NCBI RefSeq assembly: GCF_036417845.1 | Contig: NC_089981.1 | Coordinates: forward strand, 21,844,001 to 21,908,000 | Length of the DNA stretch: 64,000 nt | Direction of reading: 5' to 3' | Source: Apteryx mantelli | Lineage: Eukaryota > Chordata > Aves > Apterygiformes > Apterygidae | Shown: positions 13,218-24,600 of the stretch, piece after piece | Numbering within the stretch: the stretch's first letter is position 1 | Layout: each line of letters opens with the position of its first letter | Program-made: the position numbers and the translations under genes | Notes under the pieces: model-generated | What the model saw: only the letters and a program-made list of their open reading frames with translations | What the model was told of the DNA's origin: nothing | Databases searched by the model: none

Positions 13218-13440
13218 CGGGGCGGCTCCCGCCGGCGGCGCGGGCTGCGGGGCTCCTCTCCGGCGGGGCGGCGCGGCTCGGCGCTGCCCTCTGTGGCGGC
13301 GGCCGGCGCAGGAGCCGAGGCGAGGCGAGGCGAGGCCTCCCCCGCCCCGGCCCGGCCCCTTCCCGCCCGCCGCGGCGTCGCCATGGCGACGCGGCTCTGC
13401 CTCCCCCCGCCCCGCCCCGCTGCCGCGCGGCCATTTTGTG
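13218..13440 (-). other. Noncoding first exon of a minus-strand gene (probable SLC25A22)
   Basis: On the minus strand the sequence reads CCCCG|GTAAGTGG, a near-perfect donor, so an exon should end at 13218. No ATG-initiated conserved frame runs across the donor, so this is read as 5' UTR. The upstream limit is a guess: the start site is taken to lie near the YY1-like motif at about 13431-13438. Synteny with human (SLC25A22 beside PIDD1, same strand) suggests the gene name. SLC25A22 encodes a mitochondrial glutamate/H+ carrier, but nothing in the window shows that protein. Confidence 0.4.
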
Positions 13441-13759
13441 CGCTCGCCGCCGCCCCCCGCGGGCTGCGCCGCTCTCGCGACGCCCCGATCGCGCCGTGCT
13501 CGGCGTCGCGCGCGCAGCGCCCCAACGGGCGGGACGGCAGGAAAACGGGGAGCCGCGAGCGCGCTGTTAGCGCACCTCTGCGCGGCCGCCTCGGGCTCCC
13601 CGGCGGCCCGAAGGGAGGGTGAAACCGGTCTTGCTCGACACTGATTTATTCTTTTTCTGGGAAGCTCCGCTGGCGGCGGCTGGCAGCGAGCGGCGGCTGG
13701 GGGCGAGAGGCTGAAGCCTTCGTCCGGCGCCCGCTCGCCTTGAGTCCGAGCCGCCTGTT

Positions 13760-15139
13760 ACAGCTTTAACGGGAGAAAAAGGGGGAAAAGCAGAAATAGC
13801 CCGATGCCCATTGCTGTCTGCATCCCGCAGGGAGAAAACTCAAGCATTTCTCAGGCTGTTTGTGTCTTTATTCAAAATACCCCCATCTCTCAGCCCCTCC
13901 GTTTGGGAACGCGCTCAGCTCTCCGTACCCGTTTGTCTCCTGGTGCCGCTTTCCCCCACCGATTTATCCAATTACTTGCCAAACACGTCTATATTTTGGC
14001 CTCGTAACCTCTCCTGGCAACGAGTCGGCGTTAGAAACCTGCGCAGCGTGAAAAAAGCGCTGCCTTTTGCTTGCGTACAGGTGCTGCTGGATCACTTCAT
14101 TTGGTGCCACCTAGCCGGGAAACGGGGGATGGCAACCTCCCATTTGCATCCTTGGTCCCTGCGCGGGGGATGTGATGATACTCCGGGGTAAACAGAGTAA
14201 AAAATGCTCTGCAGTACTCTCCTCTGAGCATCTTCCTACCTAAGCATGTACAGTTTATTTCTGCAGAGTCTGGAAAATGGACACGCACTTGTTTGTACTG
14301 AAAACTGTTGTTTTCTTATCAACATGCAACTAATAGGCACGGTGGGCTCACCTGAAGGTGATGGGCCATCAGATTTACTTTCCCTTTTAAAAGCAAGAGC
14401 AGCATAACCCTGTTGAGCACAGACATGACAGGGGAAGGAAAACCGTAGGGTACCAATCAGCAGGAGATCTGCTCGATTGATGGGGTGTCATTCGTGCTCC
14501 TTCCACCTCGTGTCACGTTCCATGGTTTCTTGGCCGAACCATCCAGCCCTCAGCACAATGTACATGTCACCTCCTCAAAGCCTTTCCCTTAACGGAGCAG
14601 CCGTATGGATGTGCTGAATTTTATGGTATTGTTGTCTGGTCACAGCAAACAGAGAAGTTGAAAGCAGCCCCCTTTGGCTCACTGCCACCTTCATGTTACC
14701 TGCAGGCCCTTTACTGGGAATTACACAGCAATTTTTTTGCCGGGACAGCACAGACAGTTTAAAACCCCTTCAGGATATATTCAGGCTTTGAGTGTGTCGT
14801 TACATAATTAATAAACTGATTTGAGCTTTGCCTGGGCTTTCATTACTCAGTAATTTCTTTTATTAATCTCTAAACCTCGCATGGGCTGGAAATGCTTTAT
14901 CTGGATCTATGGCCCCCCTGGCAGTTAGAGGACTGTCCTAGTTAGCAGGAGCTGAAAGTGGAAGGCAGCGCGCGGGAAATGCCCTGTTCTCCTCCCAGGG
15001 TCCAGCGGGCGATGGTCCTTCTGCTGGAGGTCTGCACGTTCATGAGGTGGGAGAGGGTCTGAGAGTAGAAGTTACAGTCAAATACGGATCAGAAGAAATG
15101 TTCTGACCCCTGAACAATTTCTTTCTTTTTATTTTGCAG
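13760..15139. other. Noncoding stretch
   Basis: GC content falls quickly beyond the CpG island. I see no convincing exon. The stretch ends in a good plus-strand polypyrimidine tract and CAG (about 15120-15139) that leads into the open segment described next. Confidence 0.5.
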
Positions 15140-15845
15140 TTCTTTCTGAGAAGTCTTTTCTGGTTGAAATATGTTCAGGGGAATTTTTGGACACATTGTA
15201 TTGTGCACAGTGAAAACCACAGTTTCTACCAGATTGTCAGTGGGACACTGAGGTGCTGAGTGGGTCCATGTCTTCATATAGGGCCAGACATCCCAGTCTC
15301 CCGTGTTGTCTGGTAGCTTTGGGCACCAGCACCTTTCTGCTTGTTTCAGAGCAGGGAGCCAGTGGCAGCCTTGCCTGGACACAGCCCAGGAATTCCTCAC
15401 GACGCGCACGTGGTTTGGGGAGCCAGTCTGCCACTTGTGCAACTCCCAGAATGAACAAGCATTCGACTGTCGACAAAAGGAACGAGATCCAGGAAAAGAT
15501 CGATAGCTGGAAAGGGAAAGATACTAATCCAATACTTAATGAATTCATAAAAGAAGCCATAGATGAAAATAGGAACCAAAAGATAAATGCTACGTCTTTT
15601 TTGTTGGTTCAACCATCACTGCAACAGTCATCGGGGTTTCCTGGCCACAGCAACGCAGACCTACAGGCTTAAGAAGGCGTTACTGCAACTCAAAGAGATT
15701 ATTGATAAAGATAACACACCTGGAAATAACACACTGTTCATTGACTTTCATCCAGCTCAAATATTTGCTGCCAAGTCAGCTGAAGAAAAGAGCAGTCGGA
15801 GGCTTGCTCTGATTTCCTTCCAGCCCCTCTGTACTCTCAGCTGAG
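15140..15845 (+). pseudogene. Unidentified open, protein-like segment; possible decayed gene fragment or lncRNA exon
   Basis: A polypyrimidine tract and TTTTGCAG at 15120-15139 look like a plus-strand splice acceptor. A frame is then open at 15253-15672. Its later part (about 15451-15590, containing NEIQEKIDSWKGKDTNP) is charged and helix-like in AT-rich sequence, unlike the low-complexity frames nearby. A second frame, 15587-15844, overlaps it in another phase and holds LKEIIDKDNTPGNNTLFIDF. Reading both as one coding region would need a frame change. I do not recognise the family and see no typical upstream start or downstream exon. It could be a processed or decayed host gene copy, exons of a lineage-specific gene, or chance. 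Confidence 0.25.
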
Positions 15846-15849
15846 TGCT

Positions 15850-17660
15850 TTACCCACCGTTATTGCACGGAGAAAACCAGCTGCTGTGGAGGCCACCCAG
15901 CCCAAGCATTGGTGGTGAAAGACTGATGATAACAACCCTTGTCTGGGGGAGTTACTTAACTTCCCTTGCCCCATTTAAGTTATTGCACAAATCCTGAAGA
16001 ACTATTTTATTGACAAAACTGTCTAGGGTTTGGCACATGCGTTTCCTATCACCTGTCCTGGTTGTAGCCTGTAGTAACCTAAATGCCTAAACCTCTCTCG
16101 TAGCCCAGTCTTTCTACGACCTGGAAGGGCTGTAGCTCCACCAAAGCCTGTACAAGTTCAGCCTACCCAAGCCTTGCTAGAGCTTATTTCCGCGTTGCCT
16201 AACTCGGCTGTTGCTGACCATCGCAAATGGAAAGCTGACTGCAGCCCAGCCTCACGCAGCCGTAGCTGTGGACGCTACCTTATGCTGCCTCTAGGCTCCC
16301 CGAGCTTGGCTTTCCCAGGCCAAAAGCCTCGCTAGAGCCAAGTCCAGCTTTGCTGGAGGCCAGGCTGACCACCCCACCGCCACCTGCACACTGGCCATGT
16401 GGCCGCCTGTGCCAGCTCTACCTGAGCCTGGTCATACTCCAGTCAAACCCAAGCCCCAGCTGCCGTGTCTCCTAGCTTGGCCCACTGTAGTACAGCAAAA
16501 CTAAGATACAGCCGTACCATTAGCCTAGCTGCACTCTGTGCTGCCGTTTGTAGCCGGGAGTGCTCAGACACGGGCTCTTTTGCCTGTTTCCACGCAGAAC
16601 AGCCAAGCTCACCTGTATTTCTGCTAGCAGGTTTAAAGGGGCCAGGCTGTGTCTCACACACCTCAAGGCATTAATGGATTAGCAGACTGTGCAGAGCTGT
16701 GAAACAGTTAAGTGCTTATTTTATTCCCAGTGAGAGCAATATGCCCAAATGCATCTCTCCAAAACTGGAGCAAAGAACAAATACCTCATTGGTACACAGT
16801 GAAATGACAGGCAAGCACATATGACACAGGCTACCGGGGAATACGCTCATTCAGAAGAGGACTGATGACTCGAACCTGACATGACACTTGAGGGGGAGCA
16901 CGGCCTAAAAAAACAGATCTGAGTCAGTCCCTAGGCCCAAGGCGACAACTCAAGCCCGCAAGTCCTTGGCCAGTGCTCCAGCACCTACCAAGCACTCTGT
17001 GGCCTGGCAGTTTGTAATTTCCTTAAAAAGAGAGGAACAATTTTATGCATCTCTGTTGATAGCACTGTTAGCATTTCCGAATTACAGCATCACGAAAATC
17101 ACTGAAGGAGACATTGCACAAAGCAAGTAAAAAGGGGGAAAAGAAAAAAAAAAAGGGAGGGGGAAGAAAACAAAAGGTTTTATCAAACCTGCAGTTGCAG
17201 GTTGACTTTGGGTGTTGCAACCTGGCATTTTCATACAGTGACTGAAATATTTAAATATTGCTTGGAGGGTGGGATGTGCTGAATCCAAAGCTGTCCTGAA
17301 GGGCTTGAATATACATGGATTACAATCCATGTATTTGTCTTATATGTATTACAGTCTCCCAAACAGCTTGCATAAAACTTCCCACTATCCCTAGTGTGCC
17401 AATAGATGAGGCCCAGTATGAGATGGGTTACAGGAAGGGAAGGGCGCCTCCGGAGACAGTGACAGGGTAGCTAAAAAGTAACAAACACAGTCTTATAAGA
17501 TATTCAGATTGCAAAAACTGGAAGGTTGACCCAAGTTAGAGTCTGTCCAGTACATCAGGGTTATGGATTTTTACTTATTTGTAAATAAAACTGGAACTTT
17601 GCCAAAGACCACCAGCGTGTAGGTCTCATCTAAAAAGTACGCCAGGTGCAGGGGCCTGTG
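15850..17660. other. Intergenic stretch between the left gene and the PIDD1 3' end
   Basis: No coding signal seen. It contains A-rich tracts (about 17128-17160) and short open frames without family resemblance. There are plus-strand AATAAA near 17584 and minus-strand AATAAA near 16715, but neither can be tied to a transcript. Confidence 0.5.
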
Positions 17661-17664
17661 AGAT

Positions 17665-17670
17665 TTTATT
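17665..17670 (-). terminator. PIDD1: Candidate PIDD1 polyadenylation signal
   Basis: AATAAA on the minus strand, about 760 bases downstream of the PIDD1 stop. A variant ATTAAA lies at 17731-17736. These are the nearest hexamers I found below the stop codon, so the 3' UTR would be roughly 0.7-0.8 kb. Transcript evidence would be needed to choose between them. Confidence 0.45.
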
Positions 17671-18429
17671 TGTTCCAAAACAGTTTTTGGAGCACAACCA
17701 AAAAAAAGGAGCAATTTTGCTAGAAATTCTTTTAATCTTTTTTTCCCCACTAATACTTAGGTTTTGTTTTGGCCTTGAGGGAGCACGAAGAGATCTGGCA
17801 TAAAATAGAGAAGATTTTCATGGGGAATTTGGAGATTGGAGGGGGAGACATTTTCCACCTCAGTTTTTCCACACAAAAGACTCTGAAGTGCTTGGGCATT
17901 ACAAGACTGTGAGCAATACATGGAATTAACAGAAACAGCTGAACAGTCCCCACCACACCATGGGACTTCATAATATGATTGCACCTCCGCTTTCCCACCA
18001 AGCCCTGGAGCACAGACAGATCCACTGGCAATGCTCACGCCCTGTGTTTCTAGCAGAAGAATAAGTTCATGAATAAGTTATATATAAATACATGTGACAT
18101 GAGTATTAATTCATTAAAGGCTACTTCAGCCACTACTCAACCGACAGCCACTTGAGGCTCTGAACTTCTCCGTGTTCCTGAAATCTAAAGCTCAAAGTCA
18201 GGAAGTGGAAGTACAGAAAAGGCTCATAAACACACTGTAAACTTTCTGGGATTAGCAGAAATAACACATGAGCCTAGCCCTAACAGAGCGTGGTAGTCTG
18301 ATCACGAGTAAATCAATGTCCACCACCTCGGGAGGACATTGACCCTTGAGCGGGGAGCAGCCCCCAGGCGTTGTCACTCCGGGCACGCAGAAGCACCCCC
18401 ACAGGAAACTGGGTTGTTTCTGTGAGGTG

Positions 18430-18667
18430 CTACACCATGGCTATTGCAGAGTCCTCAGTGCTGCTCTCCTGCTCCAAGCCCACGCGGCGGATGGACTCCC
18501 TGTATTTCTGGCGTCCCAGCTCAATGATGGTTTCAATCTCATCAGCAATGTCCTGGCGGCCACTCTCCTTCATGGCTGTGATCAACTTGTCCACACAGTC
18601 AGGATCCTCCAAGTTTTGCTGAGCCCATGAGAAAAGCATGTCCAGGATCTGTTTATCAAGGTCCTCT
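18430..18667 (-). CDS. PIDD1: PIDD1 coding exon 15 (end of death domain, stop)
   Basis: Acceptor TTTCTTCAG|AGAGG; residues 814-892. It begins REDLDKQ, matching human RDDLDEQ, and runs through the last death-domain helices (LFSWAQQ, ELGRQKYRESIRRVGL). TAG stop at 18430-18432. The C-terminal tail after GLEQES differs from human. Confidence 0.96.
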
Positions 18668-21600
18668 CTGAAGAAAGGGAGAAACACAGAAGTCACCAAC
18701 ACACTCTCCTCACCGACAACCCAAAGAGGACTCACCTGAGACCAAGCCCATGTTTGGAGCACTGAAGAAGTTATCCAGACACACACAAAGCACTCAGTGG
18801 GACTGCCTTTTCCCCACCCAATGCACTCCAATCTCTATAGAAAAGTTTTTCCTAACAGAAATTTCAAATTAAAGCATTCTGATTTTGAACGTGACTGCAA
18901 AGCCCCACAATTCTCTTCTACCACCTTGGCTTTCTGGTCAGACTACATGTCCCATGATGTACCACAATCTCTTCTTAAATAAAGATGATGTTTCCAATCA
19001 AAGCCCTGGACCATAGCTCATCGTGGGAGATGGAGTCCAGCCAGGAATCCAGATCGCAGAACAGAACAGAAATGTGATACATCTGAACTACAGAGCTCCT
19101 CAGGTTTGTTATTTCCAAATTTTGTTTTTCAAACAGTATGCTTTATTTTTCAACAGCAAGAGAAAAAAATCAGTTTCCTGTTAAAAAGGTAACATTTTGA
19201 GAAGAACTGTTAGTCAACCTGCCTTTTATCCAATGAAACAATTCCAGTGGAAAAACTTTCAACCAGCCAAGCATGGATTTAGATTACTGCACTGCAGTTG
19301 TATGCCATGGGTCGCTGTCGATCACTGTGTCCCACCTTACCTGTTATTGTATCCGATGCGCTCAATCTGCTGATAGGTCAGCCCCAGGTTCAAGCCGATG
19401 GTCTGCCAGTCGGCTCCCACACGCCTGGCAATGCTCAGCAGGTTTGCTTGTGTCAGGTAGCCAGTCTCGGCGTTCCCCAGGTTCAGAGGAGGGAAGGAGA
19501 AGCCGTTCAGGGGACCGGGATTCTCACCCCAGCGGGATTTCAATTTCTGTTTCACAGAGGAGAGAGAGATGTAACTTGCTAAATAAATTTTCTTTGAAGA
19601 GGACAGTGTTTGGCCGTTCAGTCTCCACATTGAAACTTGCTTCCTCATACTGGGGAGGAAGGAAGATTTTAATTCGGGGCTGAAGAGTCAGGCGATAAGA
19701 AGCAGTGAGCACACAAACTTGCAACGACTGGCAATGCTCAGTGCCTCTGAAAAGTAACAAATTATAGTGCTCACAGTCACAGCTCACACTGGAAAATTTC
19801 TTTCCTGTCTTTGGAGAGCAATTTTCAATGAATCATTTCCCCAAAACCTATTTGCCTCAGCAGCAAGAGACCACAGTTGAGGCCTGCACGTGTCAGAAAG
19901 GGATGGGAGATCATGGCACATGATTTGAAGGGAAATGTTCAGCCTACAAAGACATTTGCAGGTTTAAGCTTCTCAAAATCAATTAGATTACATAAGAGAA
20001 AGTCGCTTTTCTCTCTGTAACACATAGCCTGGCTTTTAAAGGCCAGTGGCTCACACCGGAATACTTTCACCCAACGCCTCTATTCAAATCCAGCTGAACT
20101 ACTTCATCCTAGACCTTTCTATTTTCCTGCCCGTGTGATCACGGTGACAAAGAAATTTATGTTCAAAACAGAAACTTCTCTTAATTATAGTCAGCTTCCG
20201 ATTATGTCATCATAACACTACCCTGCACTTCACTTATGGAAAACTAATACCCTTCCTCTACACCCATGGAGTTCTTAAAAGGAAGAGAAGATGCTTTCCT
20301 TTCCTTTGTGCAGGTGGGCAGCAATTTCTTGCAGTCATTCATTCCACCCATTATCATGAAGGAGGAGAAAATTAGCCCAGCAGGAAGGGCCAGCTCTTTC
20401 CCCATCTAGACTCATTTTTCTGTAGGAGACAAAATAACTCACAGGCAGTTTGATTGGCAGAGTAGCAAGCCAGAGGGAGTCTGGTCCTTTCCTCCTCCTG
20501 CTGGCATCTTCAGGGATGCTGTCAGGAACTGCCCCTCGGTAGAAAGAGACCTTTGCAAACAGAGAGCATGCAGTGAGATTCAGATGCAAGCACAGTGGCA
20601 GGCCTGCTTTTCATTCTGCGAAAGGATGGATTTGGCATTTCTCACCTATCCTCGGTCCATAAATACAGCCTTCCACTCCCCACTCAAGTGTGACTGAGAG
20701 GGACACTGAGGTTATGCCATAATAGCTAGACTCCCTCCCATTTCTGCTGGTACCCCAAGAGCTAAGGGCAGGAATATAAAGCCAGAGAGATATTGTGAGG
20801 AGTGATCATCCCACATCTCCTCTTCCTGCATATTCAGGGTTCAGTTAGTGAAATGCAAAGCCAAGGGAAAGAGAGGAGGAAAAGAGTCATGCACAGCGCT
20901 CAGAGACTATGGTGAGGAGCATCTTAAAAACAATGATGATGATGATGAAGGAGGAAACAAAAAGTCCTTGTGCAGAGTGTCACTGGTTGCTCACCTGGCC
21001 TTTTACAGCTTGGCCCTTCCTGTCTACAGGGGAGGTCACATAGATTTCTTTCATGTTCTTCAAGTGTGAGTAAAAAATGAATGAGAGACGTCCATCCACA
21101 CAGTCAGGGCGATCTGTGTCAGAGAAGTAGCATCAATTCAACTTGTGCAGAAAATTGTGCACCTTTATGAGCCTGGGCAACAGCCCGTCATCGACAGCAA
21201 GCCTCCAGGCTACAATCTACTCCTCCTTCTAGTCAGGCCTGAAAGAATTTTAATCCCCCCTTCCCCCTTGGGTGACACAGGAAAGCAGATCCAGCAGATG
21301 AAGAAGGAGAATGGCCACAAGGTGGAGATCAAGTTCAAGAAGGGAAGGCAAGGCAAGGCAAGGACAGAATCAGCTGCGATAGTACTCTGTAATACACAAA
21401 AATAGGTCATCTAGCTCTTCACCATTTTCATAGTGTGTGAGGAAACAGGAATAGAGCTAAAGAGAAAAAAAATATAACCAGGTATAGCATTCATATATGT
21501 AAGTGTCTTGAGACTAAGTTAGAATCCAGACTAAATCTGGGTAACGGCACAGATTCCAGGCTCATCAGCTCCATGGCAAATCCAGTGCACTTTATTATTC

Positions 21601-24600
21601 TTGATAGAGTTGCTCTTAATTTACACCACTGAAACTGAGCTGTATATTCAGGTTTTGCAGAAGGTGCCTCAGTTTGCAGCTGTAATAGGTTCAGACACAC
21701 TGGGGCATAAAACACCATCTTGGGTTTTGGTCCTGCTCTTTCTTTCTATCTCTTCTAAAAACTCCGTTAGGGAAAAGGACTAAAAGGGTTATGAAAACAG
21801 AGAGATAGCACATACACATGGAATTTGGTAATGGGAATTCTCTGCTCTGGATCATTTCAGAATCTCTTCTCCAGAGAGGTATCTTTACATATGTTTTCCC
21901 AGAAATGGACAACGTGAATTAGATCCCTGTGGGCATCCCAGTGCAGTGTCTGAGATGCCTGGAAAAGGGCATAACTGGCTGCACAAGCAGATCAGTCACA
22001 AAATAAACACACTTGCATAGAGTCTTTTGCAGGCTACAGCAGCACGAGAGGAAACAGAAGTCTGCAAACAGCACTGTCATAGAGAAAGCTAGACACACAA
22101 GCTGGTGACCAGAGGATGTGACAGGCTCAGTGTCCACAGGCCAGCTGTTGTGAGCAGCAGGCGAGCAGCATGCTGGAGATGAGGGAAAATGCCACGGAGG
22201 AGCACAGTCCCCAGCAGGGACAGACCTGGGGCTAGGGAAGCAGGAGAGGGGCAGGATCAGAAAGGAGTCCAGCACTGCCATACCCATATCAATGCTGATG
22301 CCTCGCTCAAAAGCGGCGAAGAACTGCTCTCCCTCAAACATCTCCACCATGTCAGATGGCTCAGGTCCTCGGTAGCGGTCCTGCAGCTTCTTCAGCACCG
22401 GATCAACCTGACGAGGGTGACAACACAGGAGCCCCGCGTTTGGTCACATAATGTCTGTCCCCAGGCCCATGTCCCCAAGCCCATAATGTTCCTCTCATTC
22501 ACTTTCAAAAGAGAAAGTTTATTTTCTGTGGAAAGGAAAAACAAATGAACAAACACCCACCCGCTCCTATCCCAGGCACATTCACTACGGAGGAAGAAGT
22601 GGTGCTCCGAGTCTTTTGGCTTCCCTATTTCTGTTTTCAAGTAAAAAGCAGAAAAGCCTGTGTGGATTAGCAAAGATAGGCCATCCCAAAGCTGCCACTA
22701 AAAGGTATTATCAGCTTCACTGTCTTTTTAACAGGTCAGTGACCTTCAAAGGCAGGGAGTCACTTGTTCCCTTTCCCTCCTAGTAGTCTGCAAAACCCAC
22801 AGGCTGCAATGACACACAGCTGAGGACACCAGAAGGCTCATTTTGGCATAGCAGCCTGTAGTATCTTAACACTGCGAGCCCTGCAGTCCCAGAGGCAGTG
22901 CAAAAGTTAGCCTAGAGCTGTGGTGTGTGTCTATCCTTCTTCATATTTATAGCTGTAAACGCTATCTCCAATCTCACTGGCAGGAAAACAGCACCCTGAT
23001 CTCACCGCGAGTGCTATTGCTGTATCCTCTGGAAACAGAATTTGAGTCCAAGATCCAAAAGACGAAGACCCCTTATAGATGGTTTTTAGCCACGCGTCAT
23101 TGCAATGGGGGAGAACAAATAAAGACAAGAGAGAGCAATCAGGCCAGAGGATTATGCCGAGACTGGGACATGCAGCCCAGCTCCAGTGGTTTGATGAATG
23201 AGCCCTTCCTTGCCTCACTGAGCAGCGCTGCCTGTCAGGGTACACGCTCTCCAAACGCAGCATCGCATTTACTTTGCAAACATCTGAAGCAATGCTGCTG
23301 AGGGCCGATACCCATAGGGCAGAGGGAGTAGAAGAGCTGCCTGAGTGCTTCCCATCTCCCTCAGTGCAAAGTCAGACAGGTTAGCTCAAACTGCCCTCCC
23401 TGAGAGCATGAGCTAACCTGGCATTGTGCTGAAGCAGACTGAGGAGATTGTTTCCACCCATGCTATGAGCCGACAGCAGACAAGTAATGTGTTAACGTCA
23501 GTATCTTTTACTGAAGTTTAAGCCAGCACATTTTGCCTCATGTTTGCTGCAGGCTACCAGCACGCACAAGGACAGTTACTGTGGCCCAGCTGAGCTTAGC
23601 AGCCCAGTCCCTGGGGTTCACAGGGCAGGAAATCACTGCACTGCATCCACTGCTGCACAGAACAAGTTTTCTTCCTCCCCTGTGAGCTGGCATCACAGTA
23701 CCAACATAGTGGGGCAACAACATACCCCAGCCACGATCCCAGGGCAGCCAGCAGGACCATGTGGTGCCCTGCTGCCCTTATGTCCCACAAAAAAGCCCCG
23801 GGAGCTCAGAAGCAAAGCAATGCAGCCCAGACCAGACCTTGTGCTTGGGCACACACTGAAGCAGGACTTGCTCAGGGTCTTTCTTCCTCTGCAGAGCAAT
23901 GAAGTTCACCTGGTACATACGCAGCCGCTCATAGACTTTCTTGGCAATGCCTCCAATGTAGGTCTTGGTGGTGTACCACAGCCAGTACCTAGCAGACAAA
24001 GTAGTTAAGAAGAGGGAAAGATCCTGGAGAAGCCAGGGTCACGCCCATGAGATCACCCACTGTTCAGGTCTTCAGTGACCCCCTCTTCACTCCTTTGGGG
24101 AAAAGACAAAGCTCGGTGTTGAGGGAGCTTGTGTTTCTCAAGCAACACTTCAGGCACCAGCTTATCTTCTTATCCCAGCTGACAGCATGAGAGGCAGGTA
24201 CTCAGATTGAGAATGGGGGAGAAAACTTAAAGTGAGGGAGGCCGAGACCAGGGAGGAAGAGGAGGAGAACTCAGAGCTGAGGGGAGAATGGCCTGGCACC
24301 CTGTGGCTGAAGAACTACGGATTCAGCATGGGAAGGCACTAGGTGGAGTGTAATTGCTCTAAGGATACCCTGCTGGCTAATCTGTCCAGACTTCTCTGCA
24401 CTGAAGGGCAAGGAGAAGGGCCAGGAGCACTCTGAGGAGAGCAGAACCACATGCTTTTTTCCAGTGGAGTTGTACAATGGAGTAAAAAATGATGGGTAAA
24501 GAGAAAGTTTTAAGCTGGGCTTGAACTCCAAAGGAAAAGTGGAATAGGCAGGAATAATGACATGAGCCCTGGCTGGGGGACAAAAAAAAGCAAGGTGAAG

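Larger units (their letters stand above)
12880..13760. promoter_or_regulatory. CpG island promoter, probably of SLC25A22
   Basis: About 0.9 kb of very GC-rich, CpG-dense sequence in which CpG is not depleted. It contains GC boxes, a YY1-type motif (reverse of AAAATGGC, about 13431-13438), GAGGC tandem units near 13318-13337, long G and C runs, and a consensus minus-strand splice donor at 13217. This is the usual form of a vertebrate CpG-island promoter. Human synteny places SLC25A22, also on the minus strand, next to PIDD1. The assignment rests on that order alone, because no SLC25A22 coding exon is in the window. Bidirectional transcription is possible. Confidence 0.7.

Noticed and set aside
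12764-13644. Several overlapping open frames of 100-200 residues in the CpG island
   Set aside because: Arg/Pro/Ala-rich translations open on both strands at once, the usual effect of high GC; no family match.
18668-18831. Upstream extension of the last PIDD1 frame
   Set aside because: It is open sequence inside the intron before a strong acceptor (TTTCTTCAG), and the spliced product matches human exactly at the junction.
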